Positions 33,726 through 42,552 are shown, counted from the first letter of the stretch. The stretch is DNA of 64,000 nucleotides from Rheinheimera sp. A13L (GCF_000217935.1 NZ_AFHI01000034.1:62001-126000), one strand, 5' to 3'. The notes: generated by a model from the sequence alone, not told the origin. Translations and numbers: made by a program.

Positions 33726-34733
33726 TTATTTCCAGCCCGCTTTGTCCATTACAGTTATTGCTTTGGCGTTCAATTCACCTAAGGTCGACAATTGTAACTG
33801 GTCTGCCTTAAATTGCCCAAAAGATTCAAGTCGTTGGCTCCATTTTACCCCCTGAACTACAGGGTACTCGTGGTTCACTTCAGCGTACCAGCTCTGAGCT
33901 TCAGGTTTTATCATATATTCCAACAGCTTCACTGCTTCAGTTTTGTTTGGTGCATATTTAGCCACACCAGCGCCCGAGATATTGATATGAGCACCACGGT
34001 CCTGCTGATTTGGCCAGAATACCTTTACAGCTTCAGCAGCGGCTTTATCATTAGCGTCATCAAACATGCCACCTAAGTAATAAGTGTTGGCAATGGCAAT
34101 GTCACAAACACCAGCAGCTGCTGCTTTGATCTGATCGCGGTCACCGCCTTTAGGTGGCTGAGCGAAGTTTTTGACAAAACCATTGGCCCAGGCCTGAGTT
34201 TTTTCTTCACCCAACTGAGCTATTAAAGCGGCTACCATCGACTGGTTATAAATATTGTCAGAAGAGCGGATGCAAATTTTTCCTTTCCATTTTGGATCGG
34301 CCAAATCTTCGATAGTGCTTAGCTGTTCTGGTTTGACTTTGCCCGGCACGTACATCACAGGGCGAGCGCGCATAGTTAAACCAAACCACTGCTGCTCCGT
34401 ATGGCGTAAGCTGGCCGGAATAGCGTCGGTCAGTACTTTAGAATCCACTGCCTGTAATAAACCCTGAGTTTCAGCTCGGTATAAACGACCTACGTCCGTA
34501 CTGATCAACAAATCGGCCGGGCTGTTACGACCTTCACTTTGCATACGGCTGATCAGTTCATCCGGCTTGCCAGTGATCAGGTTTACTTTAATGCCAGTTT
34601 CCTGACTGAATTTATCCAGCATTGGCTTAATCAGTTCTTCCTGACGGCCAGAATACACATTCACTTCTGCTGCCTGAGCCAAAGCAGCTGCAGACAAAGC
34701 CACTGCAACTAAAGATTTTTGCCACAATTTCAT
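33726..34733 (-). CDS. fbpA: Iron(III) ABC transporter periplasmic binding protein
   Basis: 335-residue extracellular solute-binding protein of the FbpA/FutA type. Signal peptide MKLWQKSLVAVALSAAALAQA-AE. The mature start EVNVYSGRQEELIKPML is the family signature, with Tyr residues for iron at IANTYYLGGMF (paired Tyr ~ residue 215-216) and lobes ISTDVGRLYRAE and WFGLTMRARPVMYV. GGAG lies seven bases before the ATG, and a Fur-like box overlaps the presumed promoter at ~34783. It is first gene of the fbpABC operon. Confidence 0.92.
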   Translation of the reverse strand: MKLWQKSLVAVALSAAALAQAAEVNVYSGRQEELIKPMLDKFSQETGIKVNLITGKPDELISRMQSEGRNSPADLLISTDVGRLYRAETQGLLQAVDSKVLTDAIPASLRHTEQQWFGLTMRARPVMYVPGKVKPEQLSTIEDLADPKWKGKICIRSSDNIYNQSMVAALIAQLGEEKTQAWANGFVKNFAQPPKGGDRDQIKAAAAGVCDIAIANTYYLGGMFDDANDKAAAEAVKVFWPNQQDRGAHINISGAGVAKYAPNKTEAVKLLEYMIKPEAQSWYAEVNHEYPVVQGVKWSQRLESFGQFKADQLQLSTLGELNAKAITVMDKAGWK

Positions 34734-34782
34734 CGGATACTCCGTTGAGGTTCACTGAAAGTTGCCGCAGTATAGCCACAAA

Positions 34783-34803
34783 CAAGAACCATTCTCAAAT
34801 AAC
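34783..34803 (-). promoter_or_regulatory. Fur-box-like sequence before fbpA
   Basis: On the minus strand TATTTGAGAATGGTTCTTG resembles the Fur consensus (GATAATGATAATCATTATC) in its AGAAT-N-TTCT centre. It is 50-70 bases before the fbpA start. Expected for an iron uptake operon, but the match is partial. Confidence 0.45.
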
Positions 34804-34943
34804 AAAAGCAATTTTGCTGCAAATTGTCGCTTAAAAGGGTTAAAGCGTGGCCGCAGAATTTGGCATCTATAGGGCAAGCTACAAAGAGCAGACGTTGAGC
34901 AGATACAGCTTGTAACAATAGTTAGTAAAGATTGAGCTGCGAT

Positions 34944-34990
34944 TTGTTGCTGTGTCAGGAAAACTACTCTAATTTAGACGCTTAAGCTGG
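34944..34990 (+). promoter_or_regulatory. Copy B of the promoter-like module
   Basis: TTGTTG (34944-34949), 18-base spacer containing CAGGAAAACTAC, TCTAAT (34968-34973), then TTAGACGCTTAAGCTGGCAA. Shares the spacing and much of the sequence with the module at 25899 and a shorter version at 45102. It reads toward the DUF1801 gene at 35036. Confidence 0.6.
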
Positions 34991-35035
34991 CAAGCCCAGA
35001 CAGACTGCTTTATTTGTTATTCATCCGGAGCTGGT

Positions 35036-35440
35036 ATGGCACCTGAAATACAGGCTAAATTTGCCACCTATCCTGTGCAGGCTCAAAGACAGCTTGAGTA
35101 TGTTCGCGGTCTGATTTTTACTGTGGCAGCAGAAAATGCCTTGGGTACAGTAGAAGAAAACCTGAAATGGGGAGAAGCCAGCTATCTGGTCAAAGGTGGC
35201 AGCCCAATCCGGATAGACTGGAAACCCAAAACCCCGGCTGTGATACAGATCTATTTTCATTGCCAAACCAGCCTGGTTGAAACCTTCAAAGAGATATACA
35301 GGGATGAATTTAGCTATGAAGGAAAAAGAGCACTGGTGCTGCCGTTAGATGCGGCGATAAAAAAAGGGCCATTAAGCCATTGTCTGCAGCTGGCATTAAA
35401 ATACCATAGCCTGAAACACCTTCCGCTACTTGGGGCCTGA
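35036..35440 (+). CDS. DUF1801 domain protein
   Basis: 134-residue cytoplasmic protein with a DUF1801 (YdhG-like, frataxin-like alpha/beta) fold: the N-terminal helix FATYPVQAQRQLEYVRGLIF, VEENLKWGEASYLVKGGSPIRI and IYFHCQTSLVETFKEIY are characteristic. The family has no firm function; some Bacillus relatives bind iron. CCGGAG eleven bases before the ATG supports the start. It follows the promoter-like module at 34944 and precedes an attC-like segment (35451-35533), so it may be a fixed cassette. Confidence 0.83.
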   Translation: MAPEIQAKFATYPVQAQRQLEYVRGLIFTVAAENALGTVEENLKWGEASYLVKGGSPIRIDWKPKTPAVIQIYFHCQTSLVETFKEIYRDEFSYEGKRALVLPLDAAIKKGPLSHCLQLALKYHSLKHLPLLGA

Positions 35441-35450
35441 TAAGTTAAAA

Positions 35451-35533
35451 GGATATAACAATCAGCATTGCAACAAGCTATCCGTGCTGAATTCACAACA
35501 AATTGAACGCATTTGATGGCTGCGTTAGCTATT
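35451..35533 (+). other. attC-like segment outside the integron
   Basis: Begins ATATAACAATCAGCA and ends GATGGCTGCGTTAGCTATTAAGGA (in parts). The right end GTTAGCTATTAAGGA matches GTTAGCCATTAAGGA at the start of integron cassette 1 (26108) with one mismatch. Internal arms are only weakly complementary, so this is a decayed site at best. Confidence 0.4.
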
Positions 35534-35547
35534 AAGGACAAAACAAA

Positions 35548-35742
35548 TTGAGTACATGGAAAAACAAAACTGAACTGGCAAACCCAATCGGATTTTGGTT
35601 ATGTATAGGCCCTGCTATAGGCTCCGGATTAGGAGTCGCTGTGGGACATCTCGCCTTAGGTATAGCTGCTGGCATACTGACGGGCGCGGTTATTGGTTAT
35701 TTGCAGAAGCACAAGCAATATAAAGCTAAAACTGATAAATGA
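35548..35742 (+). CDS. Small glycine-rich membrane protein
   Basis: 64-residue unrecognised protein: polar N-terminus, then two adjacent hydrophobic stretches (IGFWLCIGPAIGSGLGVAVG and LGIAAGILTGAVIGYL) rich in Gly-x-x-x-Gly spacing, then a basic tail KHKQYKAKTDK. It resembles glycine-zipper membrane proteins found often in gene cassettes. It starts at TTG (35548) with AAGGA ten bases before; there is no alternative ATG. Reality rests on the ribosome-binding site, the coherent topology and the cassette-like context. Confidence 0.6.
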   Translation: MSTWKNKTELANPIGFWLCIGPAIGSGLGVAVGHLALGIAAGILTGAVIGYLQKHKQYKAKTDK

Positions 35743-35822
35743 ACCCGGTCAGAAATGAATACGCCCACTCATTTGATCTGGCTGCATAGTGTTACTGCGC
35801 TTCACTACAAAGGATCTCAGAA

Positions 35823-36059
35823 ATGAAAAAATATATGGTAATCGAGAAGTTTAAACCCGGTTGTATCGAAGCTAATTATCAAAGATATAACACACAGGGT
35901 CGTATGTTCCCTGAGGGCCTGCATTACCTGAATTCCTGGGTCAATAAGGAGCTGAATGTCTGCTACCAACTGATGGAATCCAATGACAGTGAGCTTTTTT
36001 ATCAGTGGTTTAAGAAATGGGACGACTTTGTTGATTTTGAATTAGTGCCGCTTGATTAA
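35823..36059 (+). CDS. DUF3303 family protein
   Basis: 78-residue cytoplasmic protein of the DUF3303 family (ferredoxin-like alpha/beta dimer fold expected). Characteristic segments are MVIEKFKPG, GRMFPEGLHYLNSWV, CYQLMESND and the WDDFVDFELVPL end. AAAGGA precedes the ATG by nine bases. Upstream, CATTTGATCTGGCTGCATAG at 35770 resembles the right half of the attC-like segment at 35451-35533, hinting at another decayed cassette boundary. Function unknown. Confidence 0.83.
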   Translation: MKKYMVIEKFKPGCIEANYQRYNTQGRMFPEGLHYLNSWVNKELNVCYQLMESNDSELFYQWFKKWDDFVDFELVPLD

Positions 36060-36130
36060 TTCAGATCCCGGAAGGAATTCAACCCAACCTGCTGCAAGCA
36101 GGGTTATGAGAACCAGCCAGATATTGGAGC

Positions 36131-36592
36131 ATGTTGTTGAAAGACATTGGTAGTTATATTTTGTTTTTGTCCGCTATTGTTGTTGGTGTTTCTTTGGCTT
36201 CTCAGGCCGGTGTGAATGCTCAATTCAGAACCGCTTTAGACTCGCCTGTACAAGCTGCATTTCTGTCATTCCTGATCGGCACCTTAGTGCTGGGTGCCAT
36301 TATTCTGATCCAAAACGATAAATGGTTTTCTCCGGCAGAAGCACTCAACATTCCATGGTGGGCCTGGCTAGGTGGCTTTTTTGGTGCCTTTAATATTGTC
36401 ATGTCCATTTATCTTGCACCAAAAGTGGGGGCTGTAGCGCTGGCAATCTCAGTTGTCTGTGGCCAGGTTATAGCCTCAATCTTTTACGACCAACAGGGTT
36501 TGCTTGGCTATCCTAAAATTGAAATCTCAACCAACCGCATTATAGGTGCGGTGTTTTTAATTATTGGGGTCATTATGGTGTCGAAAAAATAG
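36131..36592 (+). CDS. DMT superfamily transporter, YdcZ/DUF606 type
   Basis: 153-residue inner-membrane protein with four to five spans of the DUF606 half-size DMT family. Family sequence includes GVSLASQAGVNAQFRTALDSPVQAAFLSF, WWAWLGGFFGAFNIVMSIYLAP and a C-terminal RIIGAVFLIIGVIMVSK. Such proteins probably work as dimers; substrates are unknown. GGAG is five bases before the ATG. Confidence 0.85.
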   Translation: MLLKDIGSYILFLSAIVVGVSLASQAGVNAQFRTALDSPVQAAFLSFLIGTLVLGAIILIQNDKWFSPAEALNIPWWAWLGGFFGAFNIVMSIYLAPKVGAVALAISVVCGQVIASIFYDQQGLLGYPKIEISTNRIIGAVFLIIGVIMVSKK

Positions 36593-36667
36593 CTTGTTGC
36601 ACATAGCTCCAACGCGGCTCTGTGTGCCAGCTGAATAGGATTTTCATTTTTAGCAAGCTTGCCACCG

Positions 36668-36695
36668 CTAAAGTGATAGAATAGTATCACTTTAG
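36668..36695 (+). promoter_or_regulatory. Autoregulatory operator of the Phd/ParE module
   Basis: CTAAAGTGATA (36668-36678) and its exact complement TATCACTTTAG (36685-36695), six-base spacer, ending 21 bases before the antitoxin ATG. Typical position for an antitoxin-bound operator. Confidence 0.75.
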
Positions 36696-36716
36696 TATTT
36701 GCCGGGAGTAGCTCAA

Positions 36717-36974
36717 ATGAAAGTTGAACTCGTTACATCACTTAAACGCCAGGCGACTAAAATTCTCGCTGATCTGCATACATCAAAAGAGCCGGTATTA
36801 ATCACTGAACATGGCAAGCCATCAGCCTATCTTGTTGACGTGGACGACTATGAATTTATGCAAAAACGTCTTTCGATCCTCGAAGGTATAGCACGGGGAG
36901 AGCGAGCTTTAGCAGAGGGTAAAGTAGTAAGTCATTACGCTGCGAAGGACAAAATGTCAAAATGGCTGAAGTGA
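36717..36974 (+). CDS. Phd/YefM family antitoxin
   Basis: 85-residue antitoxin. The N-terminal dimerisation and DNA-binding fold is seen in VTSLKRQATKILADLHTSKEPVLITEHGKPSAYLVDVDDYEFM; the C-terminal helix (LSILEGIARGERALAEGKVV) would wrap the toxin. The ATG at 36717 has GGGAG nine bases upstream. It overlaps the toxin gene by 13 bases, the usual antitoxin-first order. It presumably binds the 28-bp palindrome just upstream. Confidence 0.9.
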   Translation: MKVELVTSLKRQATKILADLHTSKEPVLITEHGKPSAYLVDVDDYEFMQKRLSILEGIARGERALAEGKVVSHYAAKDKMSKWLK

Positions 36975-37270
36975 TTTGGACTGAACCTGCCTTATCTGAT
37001 CTGAATGATATTGCTGACTATATTGCTGTTGAAAACCCTGCTGCAGCGAAACACTTGGTTCAATCCGTTTTTGCTAAAGTCGAACGTCTGGAAATATTCC
37101 CTGATTCTGGTCGAATTCCGGCAGGGCTTGAACATCATAACTATCGTGAAGTCGTAGCTAATCCTTGCCGCATTTTTTATAAACACCTTGGTGAAAAAGT
37201 CTTTGTTTTGTATGTTATGCGTGAAGAGCGGGATTTACGGAAGTTTATGTTGAGTAGCAAAAACGACTAA
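36962..37270 (+). CDS. ParE/RelE superfamily toxin
   Basis: 102-residue toxin of the ParE/RelE fold: VIWTEPALSDLNDIADYIAVENP, LEIFPDSGRIPAGLEHHNYREVVANPCRIFYKH and the C-terminal VFVLYVMREERDLRKFML. The pattern P-x-x-x-x-D-x-x-x-I-x-x-Y-I favours ParE-type (gyrase inhibition) over RelE mRNA cleavage, but that cannot be settled by eye. Translation is coupled to the antitoxin by overlap. Confidence 0.88.
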   Translation: MAEVIWTEPALSDLNDIADYIAVENPAAAKHLVQSVFAKVERLEIFPDSGRIPAGLEHHNYREVVANPCRIFYKHLGEKVFVLYVMREERDLRKFMLSSKND

Positions 37271-37326
37271 CAACAGAATCGCGGACTCTATAAATACCAC
37301 TCAGCTTGCAGTCGTTTTGGCAACAA

Positions 37327-38766
37327 TTAGTCAGGCCTTAGCTTCAGCACCAGCCGATATAAATCCTGAGCTTGCTGATTGGGTAGTGCTGCCAGTGTGA
37401 CTGTGCCATTGGCCGTACTGAATTTAACCTGCACCAGTTGTTGCCGGCGAAAAAACAAGGATTGCACCAGCTGTACTTTTTGTACTTGCTGCAGCGGCAG
37501 TACCTGCCAGAACTGGCCAAGGCCACCATGCCACAAGTACAACACCTGATCCTGCACACAGAATCCGTGCCAACGGCGGTAGGCCCACAGATCAGTCAGC
37601 AGCCACAATACGGCAGCCACCAGCACCAGAGCGCCCGTACTGAAAGCGACAACTCCGGTTTGCCACAGAACAACACAAAGCAGACTAAGTAATACAGCAA
37701 TAATGCCCCTGAGCAACAACAAGCGCTGGAAATAAGCTGGCTTATAACGCTGCAAGGGGAGCCGCCGGATCTCAGACAGCGCTAACAGCTGTTGTGCCTT
37801 TAATTGCTGATTAATGTCCTCGCCGGTTTGTCCTAACAATACAAACTTACTTCTCTGTACCTCAGAATTAGTGAAGCCATGGAAAATAAGTGAAAAATGC
37901 CCCAGAATCCGCGCCAGCCATGGCTGATTAACAGTCATCATCTGCACCCGTTTTGCATGGATGCGCTGGGATTTTTTTAATACAACGCCTTGGGTCAGTT
38001 GCAGTTGTCTTTCATCACGTAAAAAACGCTGTGGATAGAGCCAAATCAAGGTCATTAGCAGCAACACCAATGCAACCAAGAGCAGTACGCTCAGGCTTGC
38101 CGCTAGTTGCAGCACAAAACTTTGCTGCAGCCCCGACTCTTGCAACACTTCACGACCTTGTGCAAACAAGTGCTCAAATAGCTCTCCATCCAGTTGTGAT
38201 TGCATCGCGCCTAAAACAGCCACTAACGGCAACCATAGATGTTTGTTATACAAAGTCGCGAGCCAAACCCGCACAAATGGTGTCGAAGGCAACGCCTGCT
38301 CAACCTGCACACCGCCTTGCAACAAAGCCAGTTGCTCTGACGTCACACCAGTCAGATAAAACTCTTGTTGTTGGCTGCCTGCACTATCCAGACTGACAGT
38401 AAATAACCGCAACGGCCGGAAGTAGAAGGGTTGTTGAACTTGTAGCTCCTGAATGCGCGATTTTGCCAATAGCAGATGGTCTTTTTGCAACACGCCGCGC
38501 CGTAACTCTACGCCTTGGGTTGACACCCGAAACAGGGTGTAGCGCCAGTTCAACAAAGCACTGCCCAGAACCAACAGAGCCAGGCCTGTTATCCAATAGG
38601 GCGCATAAGCCTGAAAGTTGCTACTGAAGGACAAATAAGCGCCACCAATGATCACACCAATCCATTGCACCACGGCTTTTACCAGCAGCGGCAACAGTGC
38701 CCAAACAGAGCTGCGCTGCCAATCTTCAGATAGTACCTGCTGTGCTGGTATCTCAGTGTTCGGCAT
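37327..38766 (-). CDS. Bacterial PH domain membrane protein (YdbT-like)
   Basis: 479-residue membrane protein with repeated bPH_2 (DUF304) domains. Paired transmembrane helices near 28-65, 185-245 and 340-385 are each followed by a PH-like beta domain (RYTLFRVSTQGVELRRGVLQKDHLLLAKSRIQELQV; RQLQLTQGVVLKKSQRIHAKRVQMM; DQVLYLWHGGLGQFWQVLPLQQVQKVQL). The ATG at 38766 has GGAG eight bases upstream and overlaps the end of the partner gene. These proteins occur as YdbS/YdbT pairs; a lipid or membrane-stress role is suspected for the family. Confidence 0.87.
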   Translation of the reverse strand: MPNTEIPAQQVLSEDWQRSSVWALLPLLVKAVVQWIGVIIGGAYLSFSSNFQAYAPYWITGLALLVLGSALLNWRYTLFRVSTQGVELRRGVLQKDHLLLAKSRIQELQVQQPFYFRPLRLFTVSLDSAGSQQQEFYLTGVTSEQLALLQGGVQVEQALPSTPFVRVWLATLYNKHLWLPLVAVLGAMQSQLDGELFEHLFAQGREVLQESGLQQSFVLQLAASLSVLLLVALVLLLMTLIWLYPQRFLRDERQLQLTQGVVLKKSQRIHAKRVQMMTVNQPWLARILGHFSLIFHGFTNSEVQRSKFVLLGQTGEDINQQLKAQQLLALSEIRRLPLQRYKPAYFQRLLLLRGIIAVLLSLLCVVLWQTGVVAFSTGALVLVAAVLWLLTDLWAYRRWHGFCVQDQVLYLWHGGLGQFWQVLPLQQVQKVQLVQSLFFRRQQLVQVKFSTANGTVTLAALPNQQAQDLYRLVLKLRPD

Positions 38767-39295
38767 CAATATCTCCACGCGGGATCAACAGACTAAGCTG
38801 CTCACTTAGCGCCTGTGCCACGGCATATTCAATATCAGCCAGCGCTGCTTCCGCTTCCATACCACCGGCGGTATAGACTTTCAGAGTGGCCAGCCCAAAA
38901 CGTTTTTGCAGTGGCCCCTGGCTGATAGTGACATGTTGCACTCTATGCAAAGGGATCAGCACAGCTCTGCGCCAGAGCACGCCGGATTGCAGCAGAAAGT
39001 CCTGAGTACGGAGTAAAAATCTGCTGTGCCTGATTTCAAGGGGTAACCAAAACCAACTGGTCAGAAAAAGCAGTCCGGTCAGGCCCCAACAAAGTGGAAA
39101 CAGCCAAAATGCCCATTCTGAGCCCCACCACCACTGCATCATAAGTAATACGGCCACCACAATCAGCAAAGTCAGCAGCCAGCTGCAACGTCTTTTGGTT
39201 AAGACCTGTGCAGATAACAACAACCACTGATCTGGTAAAGGGCCGGACAAGCACTGGTCGTGCAAAAATCCGGCATCAAGCAGCTGATTGGTCAT
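38753..39295 (-). CDS. Bacterial PH domain membrane protein (YdbS-like)
   Basis: 180-residue partner of the YdbT-like protein. Two membrane helices (~38-57 and ~62-82) precede one PH-like domain with IRHSRFLLRTQDFLLQSGVLWRRAVLIPLHRVQHVTISQGPLQKRFGLATLKVYTAGG in segments. AAGGAGG lies before the ATG. The 14-base overlap with the next gene indicates translational coupling and a likely complex. Confidence 0.87.
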   Translation of the reverse strand: MTNQLLDAGFLHDQCLSGPLPDQWLLLSAQVLTKRRCSWLLTLLIVVAVLLMMQWWWGSEWAFWLFPLCWGLTGLLFLTSWFWLPLEIRHSRFLLRTQDFLLQSGVLWRRAVLIPLHRVQHVTISQGPLQKRFGLATLKVYTAGGMEAEAALADIEYAVAQALSEQLSLLIPRGDIDAEH

Positions 39296-39380
39296 GGCAA
39301 AGCCTCCTTATTCTCAATAACGCCAGCATAACGCAAAGGCGTCAAGCAAGGCTAATCCGGTTCTGACTAAATTTAAGTTT

Positions 39381-39426
39381 ACATATGGAAAAACACATAT
39401 AAACTAACGCATATGGTTTTCCATAT
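39381..39426 (+). promoter_or_regulatory. ArsR operator region
   Basis: ATATGG-TTTT-CCATAT (39411-39426) is a perfect inverted repeat, and a related half-site ACATATGGAAAAACACATAT lies at 39381-39400. Both are just before the arsR start, as expected for autorepression by an arsenite-responsive ArsR. Confidence 0.7.
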
Positions 39427-39441
39427 ATACGGATTTCAATC

Positions 39442-39792
39442 ATGCTACTTGAGCCTGTCACCTTTTTTAAAGCTCTTTCGGACGAAACCCGGCTACGTTG
39501 TTTGCTGCTTATTCAGCATGAACAGGAGCTTTGTGTTTGTGAACTGGTGGCCGCTTTAGCCGATAACCAGCCCAAAATATCCCGCCATTTAGCCCAGTTG
39601 CGCCGCGATGGCATTCTGCTCGACCGCAAACAAGGCTTGTGGGTCTATTACCGTTTAAATCCTGAACTGCCAGACTGGGCTCTGTTGTGTCTGCAACAGA
39701 CAGCGGCCGCAAATTCTGGTTGGCTGGCATTAAACCAGCAGCAACTTTGTCAGATGGGTGACAGGCCAGAGCGGCAAAAAGGCTGTTGTTAA
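39442..39792 (+). CDS. arsR: ArsR family arsenite-responsive repressor
   Basis: 116-residue winged-helix repressor. The metal-site motif ELCVCEL (Cys31 and Cys33) in the alpha3 helix, followed by LVAALADNQPKISRHLAQLRRDGIL (recognition helix), matches ArsR proteins that bind As(III) or Sb(III). A second vicinal pair CC ends the protein (115-116) and may complete a three-coordinate site. It is the first gene of the arsenic operon, with twin AT-rich operator elements at 39381-39426. Confidence 0.92.
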   Translation: MLLEPVTFFKALSDETRLRCLLLIQHEQELCVCELVAALADNQPKISRHLAQLRRDGILLDRKQGLWVYYRLNPELPDWALLCLQQTAAANSGWLALNQQQLCQMGDRPERQKGCC

Positions 39793-39825
39793 ATCAAACT
39801 ACAGCATCAACACGGAGCGACACGA

Positions 39826-40872
39826 ATGGGATTATTTGAACGCTATTTATCGGTCTGGGTGGGGCTTGGTATTCTGTTGGGTGTGGCTTTGGGTTCATTG
39901 ATACCAGAGCTGTTTAATGCAGTCGCCGCTTTAGAATATGCCAATGTGAATCTGGTGATTGCTGTGTTTATCTGGATAATGATTTATCCCATGATGGTGC
40001 AAATTGATTTTTCAGCCATTAAACAAGTGGGCCGCGAACCTAAAGGTTTAGTGCTGACTTTGGTGGTGAACTGGCTGATTAAACCTTTTACCATGGCCTT
40101 ACTTGGCTGGTTGTTTTTCCGTGTTTTATTTGCCGACTGGGTGGATGCGCAAACAGCCACTGAATATATAGCAGGCATGATTTTACTCGGCGTTGCGCCC
40201 TGCACTGCCATGGTATTTGTCTGGAGCCAACTGACCAAAGGTGACGCCAACTACACCCTCGTGCAAGTGTCGGTGAACGATCTGATCATGGTGTTTGCTT
40301 TTGCTCCTATTACAGCACTGCTGCTGGGCGTGTCGGATATCAGCGTACCCTGGCCCACTTTAGTGTTATCTGTACTTTTGTATGTGGTGTTGCCTTTAGT
40401 GGCTGGTGTGTTGACCCGAAAAAAACTGCAGCAAAACCCCAACCCGGATGCCTTGCCGCAGTTTCTGGCCCGGATTAAACCCTGGTCTGTATTGGGTTTA
40501 CTGGCCACAGTAGTACTGCTGTTTGGTTTGCAGGCCCCCACTATTTTGAGCCAGCCTGTCGCCATAGTGTTAATTGCTATTCCGCTGTTACTGCAAACCT
40601 ACGGTATTTTTGCTTTGAGTTATTACAGTGCCTGCCGGCTGAAATTGCCTCACAACATAGCAGCCCCAGCCAGCATGATAGGCGCTTCTAACTTTTTTGA
40701 ACTGGCGGTTGCTGTGGCTATTTCCTTATTTGGCCTGCACTCAGGTGCTGCTTTAGCCACAGTGGTTGGTGTGCTGGTGGAAGTGCCGGTGATGTTATCT
40801 CTGGTGTGGTATGCCAATAAAACCCGCCGTTATTTTCCAAATGCAGACTTATCAAAGGACACTCAAGCATGA
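39826..40872 (+). CDS. acr3: ACR3 family arsenite efflux transporter
   Basis: 348-residue inner-membrane carrier with ten predicted spans. ACR3 hallmarks are [22 protein letters not shown] near residue 55, the essential Cys in [19 protein letters not shown] (~125) and the C-terminal [39 protein letters not shown]. It expels As(III) in exchange for protons. Start 34 bases after the arsR stop; overlaps the next gene by four bases (ATGA). Confidence 0.95.
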   Translation: MGLFERYLSVWVGLGILLGVALGSLIPELFNAVAALEYANVNLVIAVFIWIMIYPMMVQIDFSAIKQVGREPKGLVLTLVVNWLIKPFTMALLGWLFFRVLFADWVDAQTATEYIAGMILLGVAPCTAMVFVWSQLTKGDANYTLVQVSVNDLIMVFAFAPITALLLGVSDISVPWPTLVLSVLLYVVLPLVAGVLTRKKLQQNPNPDALPQFLARIKPWSVLGLLATVVLLFGLQAPTILSQPVAIVLIAIPLLLQTYGIFALSYYSACRLKLPHNIAAPASMIGASNFFELAVAVAISLFGLHSGAALATVVGVLVEVPVMLSLVWYANKTRRYFPNADLSKDTQA

Positions 40873-41369
40873 CACACCCATTTGATTTATTACCACTGCC
40901 CCAAGGCGGCGGACTTATTTTTACGCCTTGCCCTGGTACTAAAGGGGTGGATTTAGCCAGCTCAGTGCAGCAGCTAAAAGCAGCTGGTACCCAGGTGCTA
41001 TTAACCCTGATGCCCACAGCTGAAATGCAGCTGAATAATGCAGACCAACTACCAGAGCTCTGTGCAACAGCCGGCATTCAGTGGTTTCAGTTGCCTATTG
41101 CAGATGATCATGCGCCTGAGCAAGACTTTCAGCAGAACTGGCCAGCAGCCTCTGCCGTGGTACTGCCGCTGCTACACGCAGGTGGCACAGTGGCTATTCA
41201 TTGCAAAGGTGGATCGGGCCGCACAGGTTTAGTTGCAGCTCAGCTGTTATTGGAACTGGGTTATAGCAAAGCCAAAACCCAAGCTTTAGTGCAGGCTTTG
41301 CGGCCTTACGCACTGACCTTAGCCCCCCATCAGGCGTATTTTCAAAGCCTTGCCGAACAATCGGCCTAA
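40869..41369 (+). CDS. Dual-specificity/tyrosine phosphatase-like protein in ars operon
   Basis: 166-residue protein of the CDKN3/kinase-associated-phosphatase type of cysteine phosphatases. The P-loop is [12 protein letters not shown] (Cys-x5-Arg, about residues 114-122), with a candidate general acid in [21 protein letters not shown] and [15 protein letters not shown] are conserved flanks. No classical arsC is present in this operon, so this phosphatase-like enzyme may have an arsenic-related role, for example on arsenate or on the phosphoester products of the GAPDH/ArsJ path. That is inference; phosphatase folds have given rise to arsenate reductases elsewhere. Confidence 0.82.
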   Translation: MTHPFDLLPLPQGGGLIFTPCPGTKGVDLASSVQQLKAAGTQVLLTLMPTAEMQLNNADQLPELCATAGIQWFQLPIADDHAPEQDFQQNWPAASAVVLPLLHAGGTVAIHCKGGSGRTGLVAAQLLLELGYSKAKTQALVQALRPYALTLAPHQAYFQSLAEQSA

Positions 41370-41395
41370 ACGAATTCTTAGCGGAGACAAACAAA

Positions 41396-42409
41396 ATGCA
41401 AAAAATAAAAGTAGGTATTAATGGTTTTGGCCGTATTGGCCGTTTGGCAATACGCGCCGCCTTTGACTGGCCTGAATTTGAATTTGTGCAAATCAACGAC
41501 CCGGCGGGTGACGCTGCAACTTTTGCCCATTTACTGAACTTCGACTCAGTGCATGGCCGCTGGTTAAATCAGGCTGAAGCCGAAGGCAATACAGTTATGA
41601 TCAAAGGCCAGCGTATTGCAGTCACGCACAATAAAGCTATTGCAGACACTAATTGGTCGGGTTGCGATATAGTCATTGAATGCTCGGGAAAAATGAAAAG
41701 CTCAGCCCAGCTGCAGGGCTATTTAGATCAGGGCGTAAAACGTGTAGTGGTCAGCGCGCCTGTAAAAGAAGCCGGTGTATTAAACGTGGTGATGGGAGTA
41801 AATCATCAGTTGTTTGATGCCGCAGTGCATAAGATAGTGACTGCTGCCAGTTGCACCACTAACTGTCTGGCTCCTGTGGTGAAAGTGATCCACGAAAAGC
41901 TGGGCATTAAACACGGCTCTATCACCACTATTCACGACTTAACTAATACTCAGTCTATTCTGGATACACCGCATAAGGACTTACGCCGCGCCCGCGCTTG
42001 TGGCAGCAGCTTAATTCCAACCACTACAGGTTCAGCTACTGCTATTACCGAAATATTCCCCGAACTCAAAGGCCGCTTAAATGGTCATGCAGTACGGGTA
42101 CCTTTGGCTAATGCCTCACTTACCGACTGCGTATTTGAAGTAGAACGCGCCACCACGGCAGAAGAAGTAAACGCCTTATTAAAAGCGGCTTCCGAGCAAG
42201 AACTGAAAGATATTCTGGGCTACGAAGAGCGGCCTTTGGTGTCAGTCGATTATAAAACAGACCCGCGTTCCAGCATTATCGATGCCTTATCCACTATGGT
42301 GATTAACGGCACTCAGGTAAAAATTTATGCCTGGTACGATAACGAATGGGGCTACGCTAACCGCACAGTGGAGTTGGCTAAACTGGTTGGTTTAGCCGAT
42401 CAGGTTTGA
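41396..42409 (+). CDS. ArsJ-associated glyceraldehyde-3-phosphate dehydrogenase
   Basis: 337-residue GAPDH. NAD-binding [15 protein letters not shown] (residues 8-22), catalytic Cys in [18 protein letters not shown] (~152), His in the [20 protein letters not shown] area and C-terminal [15 protein letters not shown]. In ars operons with ArsJ, GAPDH uses arsenate in place of phosphate to form 1-arseno-3-phosphoglycerate, which ArsJ exports. Adjacent arsJ and position in the operon support this specialised copy rather than the glycolytic one. Confidence 0.93.
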   Translation: MQKIKVGINGFGRIGRLAIRAAFDWPEFEFVQINDPAGDAATFAHLLNFDSVHGRWLNQAEAEGNTVMIKGQRIAVTHNKAIADTNWSGCDIVIECSGKMKSSAQLQGYLDQGVKRVVVSAPVKEAGVLNVVMGVNHQLFDAAVHKIVTAASCTTNCLAPVVKVIHEKLGIKHGSITTIHDLTNTQSILDTPHKDLRRARACGSSLIPTTTGSATAITEIFPELKGRLNGHAVRVPLANASLTDCVFEVERATTAEEVNALLKAASEQELKDILGYEERPLVSVDYKTDPRSSIIDALSTMVINGTQVKIYAWYDNEWGYANRTVELAKLVGLADQV

Positions 42410-42427
42410 TACAACAAACAACCGCAG

Positions 42428-42449
42428 ACTAGTTTTTACTCAAACTAGT
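42428..42449 (+). terminator. Hairpin after the GAPDH gene
   Basis: ACTAGTTT / AAACTAGT, eight-bp stem with a six-base loop, 19 bases after the stop codon. It runs straight into the dispersed element copy 3, so the gapdh-arsJ gap is unusually structured for an operon. Confidence 0.45.
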
Positions 42450-42552
42450 TGAGGTTGCAGCTAGGCGACAAGTAAGAGAGTCCCCATGAACATAGTTGTC
42501 CTATGTGATTGGGCGAAAGCACGCAGGCAACAACGCTGCGGCACCAAATAGG
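42446..42552 (+). repeat. Dispersed element, copy 3 (inside the ars operon)
   Basis: Reads GCAGCTAGGCGACAAGTAAG, then AACATAGTTGTCCTATGTGA and GGGCGAAAGCACGCAGGCAA, ending ten bases before the arsJ start. Same core hairpin (CATAG / CTATG) and order of blocks as copies 1, 2 and 4, more diverged at its ends. Confidence 0.78.
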
